From Stercorarius parasiticus (taxonomy: Eukaryota; Chordata; Aves; Charadriiformes; Stercorariidae), in NCBI GenBank assembly GCA_013396915.1, contig VWZL01000261.1, positions 124,001 to 188,000 of the forward strand: a stretch of DNA of 64,000 bases, in the 5' to 3' direction. The notes under the pieces were generated by a model. It had not been told where the DNA came from, ran no database searches, and worked only from the letters and a program-made list of their open reading frames with translations. Made by a program: the position numbers and the translations under genes. Shown in pieces: positions 36,366 through 49,600 of this stretch (positions are counted from its first letter, which is position 1; the number at the start of each line of letters is the position of its first letter).

Positions 36366-38274
36366 GCTTTTTTAAGCGGAGACAGACATAAACGAGCACT
36401 GATTGAGATGCTTCACCTTAATATTTTTCAGCCAGTTTGATGGACCAGTTCCTTAGACAGAGAAACAAGAGGCAAACCCGCATTCTAATGCTTTTTCAAA
36501 CACGGCAAGAAAACCTGTGAAGTTTACTGCCTAAACCATGAGTGAGGGCCTTGCAATTACATACCCTTTGGAAGTTTCAGCCTCCATTTCTGACATGAGC
36601 TGTTTCCTCCAGTTGATACAGATTTTAGCGTCTGTAGGAAAACCCAACAAATATCTTTGGGGTACCTGGGCAACCGGTTAATAAGAAGGAAGTACTGAGT
36701 GAAGCTGTGTAGTGGGAAAATAATGCTTTTATTGACATATAAATACGTCTGCTTGTATGGTGCAAAGTATTTTTACCCCTTACTACATCCACAAGTGTTC
36801 TCCTGGGAATTTAATACTTCACTGTTCCTCAATACAGCAAGTATAAAGTCTGCTCTGACCTTTTCCACCTTCACATCCGTGCTGGTATGAAACTACTGAC
36901 TCTCACAGTTCGTTTTCTGGAGCCTCTTCCTGACTTTCCCTGTTCCTTAAATACTTTGTTTCTTATTGGATTCACCATTGTCAATAGCTTTTCTTGGTCC
37001 TGTACAATTAATCCCGAACAATGAACTAAAATCACACAGTTCAGAATATTTGTAGAAGAAAAAACAAGAGACTATATTTAAAATAGAAAGGATGCCCTTT
37101 TAACTGAGATTTGGAAATGCGTATATATTAGAGGTAACATAGATACAAGTAAGGCTTCTGCGCATTACTTCAGCTGCAAAGAGGCTGTCTTAACAACTTT
37201 TGAAGTGATAACAGGACACTGGTCCAGTGACAATTTCAGTTACAGTGCGTTGGCATAAAGACAATTCCTTCCTCTCTTTTTCCATCGCTAAGCAGCTCTG
37301 GGGGTGATTTGTAAAAGGTCACAGTCCAAGAAACATGTTGCAGTTCAGTCAGACCAACATTTGTGATCACTATGATCTTTTCAGAGGGTGAACTTCATGG
37401 CCCAGTCACTGAAAAACTATTTTGCTATGTCTGGGGAGGTAGTGGCTTATGGGAGCAATCTGGCAGAGCAGAGATTTGGAGGGGGAAAACTTTGCTTCAT
37501 GTGTCCAGTGAAACCAGTGAGGAAGTTTTTGTGTCCTGTTTTGATAACTGAGTAGGTGGCCCTGGTGAACTTCTAAGGTCTGTGAGGGATCTACAGCAGT
37601 TAACCCAGAGTGGGGGGGGAAGGAATGAACACTCAGCTGAAGGTAGTTAAATCTGAATCCAGGGACAAGGGCGTGCATTTCTCAGGCATGAGATCATTGA
37701 AAAGTGTGTGTAAATACAAATACATATTGTTGATAAATCCTCTTTTCTGATTTGGACCTCGGGCTCTTTATCCTTTACAAACCCTTCCTCTTCCTTACAT
37801 TGCTATCCTATCTTAATGAAGCATAGCCTTGAGTTCCCCTAGGTAGAGAATTCTGGCAGTTTCTATTTCTACTTCCCTAGGGATTTTTTCGAAAGACCTT
37901 GAATGAACTTCAAGATTAAATGAATCAGAATTCTCTCCCCCATCCCTAACATTTTAGTTATTAATCTTATCAGAGTGGCTTGATGACCTCAGGATAACTG
38001 TTTACCAATGCTTTAAATATAGACCATGATTCAACTTGGAGGTCATCGTATAAATAAAGGGTGGTGTGTGTGTCCCTGATGTATGCATGCATGCATGCAT
38101 ATATTGAGGAAGCTGTAGTATCTACAGGATCTTCAGTGCAGCTTTCATATGCTGAAGCGGTACTCTTTCACAAAAGACACAGCTAGTTTAAAACAAAATC
38201 CCATTTCAGTCTTCTTAATTTAGGCTTAGAATATTCATTTGGCCTTTTGAATTACTTGCTGATGAGGTCTGGTG
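36366..38274. other. Gene-free stretch
   Basis: No gene or transposon is recognised. A short TGCA-type microsatellite lies at about 38082-38102. Confidence 0.5.
38082..38102. repeat. Short (GCAT)n microsatellite
   Basis: Five tandem ATGC/GCAT units form a self-complementary alternating tract. Confidence 0.85.
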
Positions 38275-38392
38275 GTATTTAATTTATCTAGGCCTCTGCC
38301 TCCTCATCTGTAAAAGGCAAGAATGAGGAGCCTTGCTTTTCTGCATCAGGTATTTGGGCATTTGTGGATTGAATCAGTTATCTAGCAGTTGG
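38275..38392 (+). repeat. Probable MIR-like SINE relic
   Basis: 'ctctgcctcctcatctgtaa' followed by 'aaggcaagaatgaggag' and, further on, 'gtggattgaatcagtta' follows the forward order of the MIR CORE and the start of its tail. The 5' half is not visible. Confidence 0.45.
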
Positions 38393-39414
38393 GACTTACT
38401 ACTGAGATTCAGTGGGCCTCTGAGTAAGAGGGAGGATTAGATCATGAGGCTGCTGGAAATGAAGGTCAAGATTTCTTTCCAAAGATGCACAATTAAACCC
38501 AGCAATTTCTGTGTAGAGAGAAACCATGAGGGAAGCACCTTTGACATATGCACAGAGAATACCACTTCCTAGGATATTGTATGACTCATGAGTCACTGTT
38601 GCAAGATGCTTTCCCCCCCCGCAGACCAATGAGTTTGTTATCAGCTTGCACATCTCCTGAAATATATTATACGATGTAAAATTAATACATGCTGTCTTTT
38701 TTATTATGACTTACAATTGATCCTGGCTTATTTATAGCATATGAAAGTAAAATGCTGCGGACTGTGTCCTATGTGTAATTACTTCCAAAGGCTTTTATCA
38801 GTGCAAAGCACCTAGCTGTTAGAGAAGCTGTACATTTCCTTCAGGGAAAATATAATCGCTTTTTTTCCATTCTAAACCTAATTCTTGCTCTATATCCTCA
38901 CTGTAAATTGAGATGACAGACATGAGCTGAAAGACTGTCAGTGCAACTGCCATAATTTGCTGACTTCCAGCAATAAATATTCACCTGAAACATGGTCCAC
39001 AGACTTAAACTGAAAGGACCACATGAAATAAAAAAGGAGGAAAACTGCCGTGATGGTAAAGAGGGGGAATAAATAAATCTCACATGACACGGAAGCAGGA
39101 AAACAAAGTAATGACTTTTTCTGTAGTGTCCATTTTTTGTTTTTCGTCTCAATTATTAGGTCTCAACCTTTTATGTAAGTTCCTATAGTTTTACTGTCCT
39201 TAATGTGCTACTAATGCATTCACTGAATTGGCTTTCTGATTCACTTTCAGCTTGCACAACCTGTAACTGAGCAATAGCTAAACATTTGCAAAGCTAACCC
39301 TGATGCCGCCTTGCTGGATTGTCACTAAGTTGCATTTCTTCCGTATATCAGATTGGATACTCATTAAGTTCCATACTCCAGTAAAGTCTGTATTGCATTT
39401 GCATGGCAAGGTTT
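38393..39414. other. Gene-free stretch
   Basis: Nothing recognised apart from an 8-base C run at 38613-38620. It ends at the LTR boundary. Confidence 0.5.
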
Positions 39415-40508
39415 TGACAGCTGGGGGGCTACAGGGGTGGCTTCTGTGAGAAGCTGCTAGAAGCTTCCTCTGTGTCTGATAGAGCCAATGCCAGCTGGCT
39501 GCAAGACGGACCCACCACTGGCTAAGGCCAAGCCCATCAGCGATGGTGGTAGCACCTCTGTGATAACATATTTAAGAAGGGGAAAAAACCCCATGCATCA
39601 GCAGCCAGGAGAGAGCAGATGTGAGAGACACAACTCTAGAAACCAAGGTCAGTGAAGAAGGAGTGGGAGGAGGTGCTCCAGGCACCGGCATAGAGATTCC
39701 CCTGCAGCCCATGGTGAAGGCCCTGGTGAAACAGGCTCTCCCCCTGCAGCCCATGGAGGTTAATGGTGGAGCAGATATCCACCTGCAGCCCATGGAGGAC
39801 CCCATGTTGGGGCAGGTGGATGCCTGAAGGAGGCTGTGACCCCATGGGGAGCCTGCACTGGAGCAGGCTCCTGGCAGGACCTGTGGACCCGTGGAGAGAG
39901 GAGCCCACACTAGCGCAGGTTCGCTAGCAGGACTTATGACCCTGCAGGGGGACCCATGCTGGAGCAGTCTGTTCCTGAAGGACTGCACGCCACGGAAGGG
40001 ACTCACATTGGAACAGTTCGTGAAGAACTGCAGCCTATGGGAAGGGCTCATGTTGGAGAAGTTTGTGAAGGACTGTGTCCTGTGGGAGGAACCCCAAGCT
40101 GGAGCAGGGGAGGAGCGTGAGGAGTCCTCCTCCTGAGGAGGAAGGGGCAGCAGGGACAATGTGTGATGAACTGACCACAACCCCCATTCCCGTTTCCCCT
40201 GCACTGCTGGGGGGAGGAGGTGGAGAACTTGTGAGTAAAATGAAGCCTGGGAAGAAGGGAGGAGTCAGGGGAACGTGTTTTAAGATTTAGTTTTATTTCT
40301 TAGTATCCTACTCTGATTTGGTTGGTAATAAATAAAACTAATTTCCCCAAGTCGAGTCTGGTTTGCCCGTAATGATAATTGGTGATTGATCTTTATCTTG
40401 ACCCAGAAGCCTTTCATCATATTTTTCTCCCCCTGTGCAGCTGAGGAAGGTGAGTGATAGATCAGCTTTGGTGGGCACCTGGTGTCCAGCTGGCATCAAC
40501 CCACCGCA
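39415..40508 (+). mobile_element. Solo ERVL-type long terminal repeat (about 1.1 kb)
   Basis: This GC-richer block begins TGACAGCTGGGGGGC and ends CAACCCACCGCA, giving the TG...CA ends of an LTR. Near the start is the 'aagctgctagaagcttcc' and 'ccaagcccatcagcgatgg' text seen in long avian ERVL-class LTRs. A TATA-like ATATTTAAG lies near 39567 and AATAAATAAA at 40327-40336. No gag or pol sequence follows and no second copy lies nearby, so this is a solo LTR left by recombination. A clear 5-bp target duplication was not found, so the outer ends are approximate. The interior has degenerate tandem units (separate entry). Overlapping open frames on both strands, up to 210 codons on the minus strand, are by-products of these units. 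Confidence 0.8.
39690..40115 (+). repeat. Minisatellite-like degenerate units inside the LTR
   Basis: First come about three units near 40 bp built on 'ctgcagcccatgg'. Then about six units of 45-50 bp follow, built on 'ggagcag...ctgaaggactg...gggacccacgctggag'-like text. Divergence between units is considerable. The length pattern keeps long frames open on both strands. Confidence 0.6.
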
Positions 40509-42085
40509 AAGTCCTATAGAGATTACACCCATAAGAAGACAGCTTCCCCAAGGATAAGTGTTTGAATTCAATCTTCAGATGGGACTGCTGTTCTGAACTG
40601 GAAGGAACATGGGCTGGATACAATTGGAAGAAATCAATGCTTTTTTCCTTCTCTTTTCTGGGGAGAGAGGGATCAACTTTTGTGCTTCTAATTGAGAGAT
40701 TTAGAGAAAATTTTGCACTGTCAGTGTGCTATTTATTTTAATTTGTGCATCTGCTGAAATTTACTAGGCAATCCTGATAAAGAAAAACAAGCCCTGATCC
40801 AGGAGCAAGGAATTACTGAAAGATAATTACGTTTTGATGTCAGCATTCTTTATTGTCTGCAGCACAGCACAATCCTTTTGCTGTAGATTCCCCACCAAAG
40901 TGAGGATTAGCATCCTGAAGATGCTGGAAATAAGGGTACTAGTGGCTTCTCAGAGCAGATCGTAGTTTTGATCTGATATCTATTTTAGATTAAAGCTACA
41001 AGTATGAAATTCCCAGCTGTGAATTAACAGAAGTGTATGATCTACCCTGCATTACGCAGCTTTGTCCAGTGAATAAGTGCCATATCATGGTGAATTAAGG
41101 TTTCCGGACATGACTGGAAAAATGATGTGGCATCAGATTATGCTCTTGGTGCTGTCTAGGGAAATGCAAGGAAATGGTCAGAAGACCCTTTAACAAGTGA
41201 CGGTAGAGAAAGATACTCCAGTAAATGCAGTCAGTACTGCTTTCAAAGTCATATACTATGAAAGCAAAGCCAGCCAAAATACACTTGTTTCCCACATGGC
41301 CACTGACTAGAGGCTCTAATAACTAAACTAGCTTTCTTTCCTTATCTCCAGCAAGTTACTGACGCTGTACAAATCTAAATCGGTTTCTTGCAAAAACTGT
41401 TTGAAGCATTGATATTACTTTCATTTGTCCTCTAAGCATGGATTTTGCTGAGTAAATCGGTAAAATTGGTATCTCTTCTTTTTGTAATATTAAAAAGAAT
41501 TAAAGAAAATGTCACAATGAAACCCCTTTTCCCTCTCTCCCTTGGTACAGTTCCATTGCTTTTGGATACTTAACGCCACTCACTTTTGCTACCAGCTGCA
41601 ACTTTTAGACAATGGTATTAATGACATATGGATCAGGAATTTAACGAATTTAGAGGCCCAAAGGTATATCCTTTCCTCTATTATCAAAGACCTATAGAAA
41701 TAGCAAACCTGTTTTATAAATAGACGTTCTGTATTTTACTTTACAGAAAAGAAACAGGAAGAGATGCAGGTACAGGGTGAAGTCTACTAACTTTTCTCAA
41801 AAAAGCAGTCCCACTAGACTCATGCTTTGAACTATAATAAGACTACCCAACTCATTTCGTTTGACAGCTAATACTCATCTGTTTCTTCAAAGATAAAGCC
41901 TACATCTTCATTTTGTGGTACCTTGCTACTAAGCAGCTTATAAAGCACCTTGACATTCTCAAATAATTGGAAGAAGTCTATGCTCTTTTGTATTGGTTGC
42001 TCTTTCAGAATCTCCTTCAAACAATGTATGTGGGCAAAGTTCTGCTATGTTTCCTGCTCAATCTTTCTCTGATTACTAACAGTCA
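40509..42085. other. Gene-free stretch
   Basis: AT-rich sequence between two LTR insertions. I recognise no gene or repeat. Confidence 0.5.
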
Positions 42086-42348
42086 TGGTTTGGGCTGGGC
42101 TGGCCACTAAACGAATGATAGATGCTCTCTTTACCTCTCTCTCTCTCCATTCCCAGAGAAGGGAGAGAAAAGAAGGGAGAGAGACTTATGGGTTGAAAAG
42201 AAAAATAAAACTACTTTACTGAAATATTAATAATAAAAAGAAAAGATAATAATATAAAAAAAAATAAAATATATACAACATATAAAAAAACAGTATGAAA
42301 CTCCCAGGATGACGATCACATCACCAGCAGGCACTGGGAAAGTCCCAG

Positions 42349-43003
42349 CAGTGTGCCCAGGTGGCCAAGAAGGCCAACAGCATTCTGGCTTGTATCAGGA
42401 ATAGCGTGGCCAGCAGGAGTAGGGAAGTGATCGTGCCTCTGTACTCGGCACTGGTGAGGCCTCACCTCGAGTACTGTGTTCAGTTCTGGGCCCCTCTGTA
42501 CAAGAGGGACATTGAAGTGCCGGAGCGGGTCCAGAGGAGAGCTACCAAGATGGTGAGGGGTCTGGAGACAAAGTCATATAAGGAGAGGCTGAGGAAACTG
42601 GGCATGTTTAGTTTGGAAAAGTGGAGGCTGAGGGGAGACCTCATTGCCCTCTACAACCACCTGAAAGGAGGTTGTAGAGAGGTGGGTGTTGGCCTCTTCT
42701 CCCAGGCCAATAATGACAGGACCAGAGGAAATGGTCTGAAATTGCAGCAGGGGAGGTTTAGATTAGATATTAGAAAGAATTCCTTTACTGAAAGAGTGGG
42801 TCAGGCACTGGAACAGCCTGCCCAGGGAGGTGGTTGAGTCACCATCCCTAGAGGTATTTAAGAAACGTGTAGATTTGGCACTTCAGGGCGTGCTCTAGTG
42901 TCAGAGATTGTAGGGGGTTTTGTTTGTGTGTGTATGGTTGGACTCAATGATCTCAAAGGTCCCTTCCAACCATGAAGATTCTATGATTCCATGATTCTAT
43001 GAT
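42349..43003 (+). mobile_element. CR1 retrotransposon, 5'-truncated, nested in an LTR
   Basis: This is the 3' part of a CR1 LINE: the end of the reverse transcriptase ORF (about 160 codons), a short 3' UTR ('gttggactcaatgatctcaa') and a terminal ATTCTATG/ATTCCATG repeat. It interrupts the surrounding LTR. The hexamer TCCCAG occurs at 42343-42348 and again at 43004-43009, consistent with a short target duplication or microhomology at the junction. Confidence 0.9.
42361..42837 (+). pseudogene. CR1 ORF2 C-terminal remnant
   Basis: The frame shows the conserved CR1 C-terminal blocks in order: [35 protein letters not shown], and Arg-Thr-Arg-Gly-Asn-Gly. Catalytic reverse transcriptase motifs lie further upstream and are missing. 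An extra G after 'gaaagagtgg' (compare the copy at 53 kb) shifts the frame, so the last 25 codons are altered and the normal end is lost. It is non-functional. Confidence 0.9.
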
Positions 43004-43350
43004 TCCCAGACTGGACTCATCTATGGATGGGAACTGGATTCTGGATCTGGATTCAGTAATGCACAGATCAGGATCAGAGTCAGATGAGCAGACAGAGTCC
43101 TCCTCAGACAGTGGCCATTGAAGAAAGAGGCTGGCCCCTTTGATCCCTCAGCTTTTATACTGAGCGTGATGCAGATGGGATGGAATGCCCCTGTTGGTCA
43201 GTTTTGGATCACCTGTCCTGTCCGCTCCTCCCCACATGTGAGACCCCTCTATGCTCTTCCATTTCTGACCCTCCACTGTGGCACGCAACAAAGTGAGCTG
43301 ACCTTGGTTGTTATAGCAGTAAGTATAAGCAAGAGCCTCACTGCGTACCA

Positions 43351-46139
43351 TCCCTTGGTATTCACTATAAAGATTGGGCCTTATCTCTTTGATAGCAGAT
43401 ACTGTCGGAAGAATATGCCATTAATTTCAGAGAGTTAGAGGAGGCTTAACTGGAAAGTAGAATTACTGAAAAGAAATTTGGTTCTGTTTTACCTCGAACC
43501 AGGATGCACTGTTACAAAATGGATTCTTATTTATTATGAATTTACACCAAGAAGTCAAAGAACCTACTTAATGCCATAAAATAGATCTGCATGTGATATC
43601 ACTGTTCCCTTCCATCTATATCAGGCTCTTTGACAATGCAAATAAATCCGTTTCATTTTTACCTTTGACAATTGGCAAGTTGTTTCTTCAATGGCTGAAG
43701 AATCCCTAGAGTGAATTATGTTTACAGTCATTGTTCCATTCTTAGAGAGAAAGAACAACCCCAAACCTAAATCTTTGGGGAGCAACATGATTGGAGGGAA
43801 GAAAAAGAAGCTTTTGTTTGCATCATGCAGGAAAAATACATCAGATATAAGCAGTCTACTTTTTTTTTAAAGGAAAAAACAGAAGAAATGGAATGAAGTT
43901 TTGCATTTAGCAAGGTTTATACATCTTTCACTATCATGAATGCAAATTTTATCTATTGCATACCTCAGTGGAGTTCATGGTGATTTTGATGAATGTGAAT
44001 AATTGTCTCAATGGTTTTATCTAATATGAGGTCTTTTTCCCGATTTCCTTACATAACACCTTTGGGATACCATTATCCTACTCTTCAAAAGGACAGCAGC
44101 AACCTATTAAGCAGCAACCCTTTGAGAATTGAAGGACTATGCATTCAGATAAAGGAAAGCTAGCTAAGTTTAAAACAGTAAGGGGCCAAACTCTTTCCAT
44201 ACAGTGCATATATTTGTGTACATATTTTTAAAAGACATAGTTCTATTTGATCAGAAAGAATCACCTCACCTTACCTCTTCTCAGTAAGAGAAAATCTGCA
44301 TTTAGAAAGAGGTTGCGTACCAAGAGATCTCGGCTATATTGTCAGCACCACCAGCTTTCCCTTCCATATTTGATCTCCTGTTTACTAGCATGATTATGAA
44401 GCTAGCAGATTGAAATCAATGTAGTATTTTATGCATTTCAGCCTGTGGATGCAAATAAAATCTATTTATTTCAACACTTATTCACAATTTACCACCATCA
44501 CAATTTACAAACAAAATATGCCCCTATAGGGGCCATAACCAAGCGTAAAGCCAGACCCCAGTGAAACCTGGCATAAATCATCCTTTGTTTGTAAGGATGT
44601 AAATGGTGTTAAGTAGATACTTTCCCCATAGGCATGTTTTAAATCTAAATTCCATTACATATAGAGAAAAATTTGAAAAATGCATACTGAAATCTGGATT
44701 TAAAAAAGAATTGTTAATCAACTAAAAAGGACTCTAAAGTAATATGAAAAAAGGTTTGTGATAGATGCCCATAAATGACCTTGACAGAAATTTAAAATCT
44801 GTGTTTGAGGGAAACTGAGAAAGAGGGGTGCAGTTGCTGATAACAGATCATAAAACAGCAGGAGAAATTATGACTCAGTCAAAGATGGCTTCAAAAGATA
44901 TGGGGGACAAAGAAGAGCTTGTAGTCTTAAGATATGATCAATGCTACCACTTCCTTTAGAAAGAAGATATTTGACAGAATAATTGGCAAACTGCAAGATT
45001 AATGCAAAAATAATGACTGATTAGTAAGGGGTGGATACAGAAAAGGAAGGAATTTTGCCTTGTACGTCAAGGGTGCTTACTTGAGACATGATAAATGTCT
45101 TTAGGAGATAAAAACAAAAGGGTCTTGCCACAATGTGATCCTATAGATCAATAAACCGAGATAGTATTATAGATGAGGCCTTTTGTAAGTACCCAACAGG
45201 TCATCTATAGCACAAGACTGTATGATAAAAAGGAATTTCAAGTACACATATATATGCTGGGAAAGAAAAATTGCAGGACAGAGCTAGGCCATTTACTCCA
45301 AGTTAATAACAGACTTCTCCCCAAGGCTATTCAGAACACCTCAGTGAGGGATATTATTGCTTTGTCCAGCTTTCTCCTATGCAAATGATTCAACAAGTTC
45401 TTAAACTGTTCTAATCACTGTTTGTTGATAAAGAAAGGGATATGTGAAAGTGGGAATAAGCCAGAGTGAAAAAGCCAAAGTGACAGCATTTCCCAGCCAC
45501 AAGGGAAAGATGGAAAACAAAATAAAACAATGAACTTTGAGAAACTCAGTGTGGGTCTGCACCACCTCAGAGTGAAAGCTAAATGAAAGATAATATAAAG
45601 GCAATAGAAAAACACCAAACATAAAATTCTATTTTATCTTCAGAAGTTTAAGTTACTCACCCTGTTGAATTTTGCAGTAAATAACTTGGAGTGGGCCGAA
45701 ACAACCTCAAATTTTTAACCACTGTCTTTGATAACTCATGCAAGACAGATAAGGCACCAGAAGCCTAGAAAGGACACCTCTTTGAGCAAGAAAAATGAAA
45801 GCCTTGGGATGCAGCCAGCAGCTTACTCTAAAGCTCCTAAAGTACTTGCATGTATACTCAAAAAATAGTATTTATGAACATTGGAATTTTAGTCAGAAGA
45901 TGAATGACAGCTAGTAAGCATGTCACGAATACATTAAATCACACCTACTTATGCACATTCTCTAACAAGATAATAGGCTTTAAAGGTAAGAGAAAAGTAT
46001 TCACTCAGCTAGACTTCAGTGATGGCTCTGACCGTCCTATATGGCTCCTACATAGTCTGCAAAAACATGTTTCATAGTGAACTGTTGTATGAGTGTATAC
46101 CTGATTAGAATAACGTAGCTAGAGAATCATCACTAGAAC
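43351..46139. other. Gene-free AT-rich block
   Basis: No gene is recognised. A run of T lies at 43861-43869. Open frames are short and lack support. Confidence 0.5.
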
Positions 46140-46645
46140 TAGCTGCTCCCCAAGGGAAAGGGAGTCAAGCATGGTACCACAACCAGCAGGGCAGGGGCCT
46201 CACCAGCCAGGAGCAGGAGAGCGCCAGGGAGGGCAGCCAGGTTCAGCCAAGAGCCCAGATCACCAAGATCATCCACAGCAGGGAGACAGGTCCAAGGCCA
46301 AGCCAGGCCTTGGAGTCCAAGTCCCCAGCCAAGCCAGGGAGTCAACCCACAGGTCAGGTGCAATGTGAGCCACCAGGATCAGACTCAGCCCACTGATCGC
46401 CGTGCAGGGCCAAAAAGTCAGGCCACATGTCAGGAACGGCAGGATGCTTTACCAGGCACAGCCATACCTTAGCTAGAGGGCAACAACCCTCCACCATAGT
46501 GCAGACAAGGCATAAAAGCCCCGGGCTGAGCTTAAATAGAGCCCCTGGGCCTAAGGGCAGGAGGGGATGTGAGGAGGCCTCGGGTGAGGCTGGTCTCTCT
46601 GAGCCGTGCTGCTAGGCCTATTAGTGCCCTCAGGGCCCCCACAGT
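46140..46645. repeat. GC-rich repeat-like island, possibly an LTR
   Basis: Composition changes abruptly at both ends. The left half is made of repeated 'cagccaggag', 'aagccaggcc' and 'agtccaag'-type words. The right half contains 'gcataaaagccccgggctg' and 'aaatagagcccctgggc', similar to promoter portions of some endogenous retroviral LTRs. CpG is sparse, as in decayed repeats. No family could be assigned and the ends are not precise. A Gly/Gln/Pro-rich open frame (46171-46368) is a composition artefact. Confidence 0.45.
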
Positions 46646-49600
46646 CATTATTAATATATTCTGTCAAAAGAGTAGGAAGTAATGTGTGAACGTAGTCTGT
46701 CTTGTCCAGTATGTTATACCTGAACGACTGACTAGAGAAATTCCTTATTTAAATTCATACTTAATAGTAGATGATGATGGTAGGATGAGAATTCAAAACT
46801 TTCCTGACATACTGGGGGATGGTTTGAAATAACAGAATACAATTTAACAAAGCCACGTGCAAATTTCTACATTTCAGTGTCTAATCTAAGACAGTCATCC
46901 TAGGCTCTTGCTAAAGTCAGTGGAGAATCGTCGGTATAGGACAACGCGTAGAACGTTAGAGTACATGGCCACTCTGTGTAATAAAGAGATATCTCCTTGA
47001 GGTGCATCTTTTAGGAATGCTAACTCTTTGGAATCAGTTAATGTAATGGCTACTTAATATAGCTAGGTGTCCACAAAAGCCCTAACCTCAGATACCTCCG
47101 TGACTTTTAGAAGTGTGTTAAAAATAAATTGGATAATTTTCAGGTAGTAAATAGAAAATCAGGTAGTAAATAGAAAAATCTGAATCTGAAGTATAATGGC
47201 TGGCGACTTGCAAGTAACAGAAATACAGAAAGAGCTTAATTCTAGTCTGCCATAATTTCAGCTTCTTTTCTGTTGGCTGAAATACTGCTGAAATATTCTC
47301 CTGAACAAGACCACTGAGGCCAACGATACTCCCTCTTTAAGCCCTCTACCTCCCCATCAGTACTCCACTTAAAAGGAGTGCAGATATTTAAATTCCAGTT
47401 CATTGGTCTTTCATCTGCCACTGTTGTGTATTTTTGATAGTGCCAGCATTTTCCATAGTGCTGGCATGTCCCAGGCACAGGCATATATAGGTAGAATTTT
47501 TCTGTGCCAATGTACTGGCTATGTGAAAAGGCAGGAGTCTGTAGTAGGCATTCTTTATACATGGGACAGCCTTCCATGAATTGCCTGCAGAATACAAGCA
47601 GCTATAGACATAAATCTCTAGGGTTAGTTACATGGAAAACGCACGTTTTTATTTTTGACACTACTCCTGTTTTTACAAGATACCAAGACATGATGATTCA
47701 GGGACAACACACTTGCCTAAGCTACAAGAACTAGTTTTGAAAAGGTATTGGTAGTGGAAGGACTCTTGCATCCTATAATGAACAGCTTGAAGCGTTATGT
47801 ATGCTATCAGGTTAGTTTGTATTATCCAAGCTGCTATAATTACTTTTTAGTACCCAGGAAATTTTCTCTCTGTCTTTCTTAAAAAACAAAAAAACCCTGA
47901 AAACAAAGCCTGTCTCATCTTAAAATACCTCTGCAGTCACTAATCAGTGCATTTTAGATTCTCTTGCAGAGGCAAATCTGAAAACAACGTTCTATTTCAG
48001 ATGCCCCTATACACAGCATATTAATCAGAACTATGTCGTTCCATTTGCAGTGCTTTGCTCTGAGGACATATAAAACTACATTCAAACAAAGATCAGAAGA
48101 TGACCTCTAGGGATTCTTGTGGTAAAAACAAGCCTTTAGCAGAATGAAAAGTGACGCATCTTGAATTGCAGCAGTTTAATACACTCCCAGACTACTTTTC
48201 AGAAAAAGCATGAAACAGAAAATAAAACAGACCACGAGTCAAGTAAAATTCTGTTAAAAAATTGCCACACCATTTAAAACTAAATGACATTTATTCCTAT
48301 TTTTGCTATTGCACTGTACAATGAACAGTGTTGTTTCTAGATTCGTGCCTGCAGTGTCAGTGAGCACAGTTGGGGAAAACAGCAAGGCTAAATGTCACAC
48401 CATCTGGAAGTTGCAAGGGACTTTGGCTCCAAATTCAGATTGTTTTATAGTGTGTTCAAAAACAAAATCTCAGCAACGAATGCTTAGGAATCTTTTTGCC
48501 ATTCTATTACTTTCATTTTATCAGTTCCTCAAAGTCAATCCAACTCAGGCACTAAAACATGCAAGATAAGTGAAAACTGAGATTTCCACTCTGCATAAAT
48601 ATATATTATATAGATAATGTCTATTATAAGCAGGATTTGATTTGCTAATAATCTAAGGAAAGTAAAGCCTTTTTTAATATAGGGGGCAACTCCTGATTTT
48701 GTTCCTTCTAGTGTAAATGCATTGACTGTCATAGATTTAATGCTGATTTATAGCAATTTAGTGACTGGTGCATTTTATGTTAATGCTGACAGACTTCCAA
48801 TACAAATCAAAGAACAGTCAGATGTCATGCATTTCATTACAAAATCATTCATCACTTCACACTACTCTGAAGTCTAGTAATAGATTAAAATATTGGGAAA
48901 AGACGTTAATGAAAAATTCTTCTAGAAACGTAAGACTGCTGTTTTGTGCTCAAGGCCTTAAGGTTCTTAGGTTTGTAATTTACCCAAGAAGAACAGACTC
49001 CTCATACTAAAGGCTAAACCTTCCTCAGGGGCTTTTTCTTTGTTTATGTCCTCCAGGACAAAATAACTCTGCTGGAATGTTATGTTATGAATGCTGCACA
49101 ATGTCACTGCCCTACGGTCTGTAAAATTAACAGGAAAAAATGAGATCATTACCTCATTTTATTCCTTTCCAAGATGATTTGGTCCTATATACAAAGTCCT
49201 TTATGCTAAGTAAAGGAGTGTATTCAGTGAATCTCAAACACACCACTGTAAAGCCAGCACAAATAAAACTTGCACATCTCCAGCTCTCCCGACAACTTTA
49301 CAAATTTACAAATATTATAGAAACATTTCCCACCAGGTCCTAAAGGACAGCCAAGGGGAAGGGGAAGGGGAAAGGAAAAGTCTGCAAAACAGCAGAACAG
49401 AACCTGCTGGAATTGAGTTAACTCTGAAATTTAGCTACCACGCTGTACAGAGCAGAATGTGCTCAACTGCTTTTTACTCTATGCAGATTATTCTTATAAT
49501 TTCTTTCAGTTAATAAAATAAACTGAAAGAAAATGCTGAGACTGCAGCACAGGCTGTAATGCTGTTGGTAAGATCTGTGAAGGAGATAGATTCTTTTTTT

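Larger units (their letters stand above)
42086..43350 (-). mobile_element. LTR of a second avian ERV type, split by a CR1
   Basis: The left part (42086-42348) begins TGGTTTGGGCTGGGC and contains a CT-rich run, a purine run and an A/AATA-rich tract. After the CR1 insertion the LTR resumes at 'actggactcatctatggatg' and runs to about 43350 (...GCGTACCA). On the minus strand a TATA box (GTATAAAAG) lies near 43155, which suggests the LTR is in minus orientation with U3 on the right. No retroviral coding sequence adjoins it. Ends are approximate because no clear target duplication flanks the whole. Confidence 0.65.

Noticed and set aside
35912..36440. Frames on both strands through the CpG island
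   Set aside because: Open by base composition and interrupted by an N. No start or splice signals decide a frame.
38082..38102. (GCAT)n as a regulatory palindrome
   Set aside because: Short simple microsatellite, no further support.
39572..40204. 210-codon open frame, the longest in the window, minus strand
   Set aside because: It lies wholly inside the solo LTR, is antisense to it, is rich in Ser/Pro/Gly from the minisatellite-like units, and other strands and frames are open too.
46171..46368. Gln/Gly/Pro-rich frame
   Set aside because: Produced by short repeated words in a repeat-like island.
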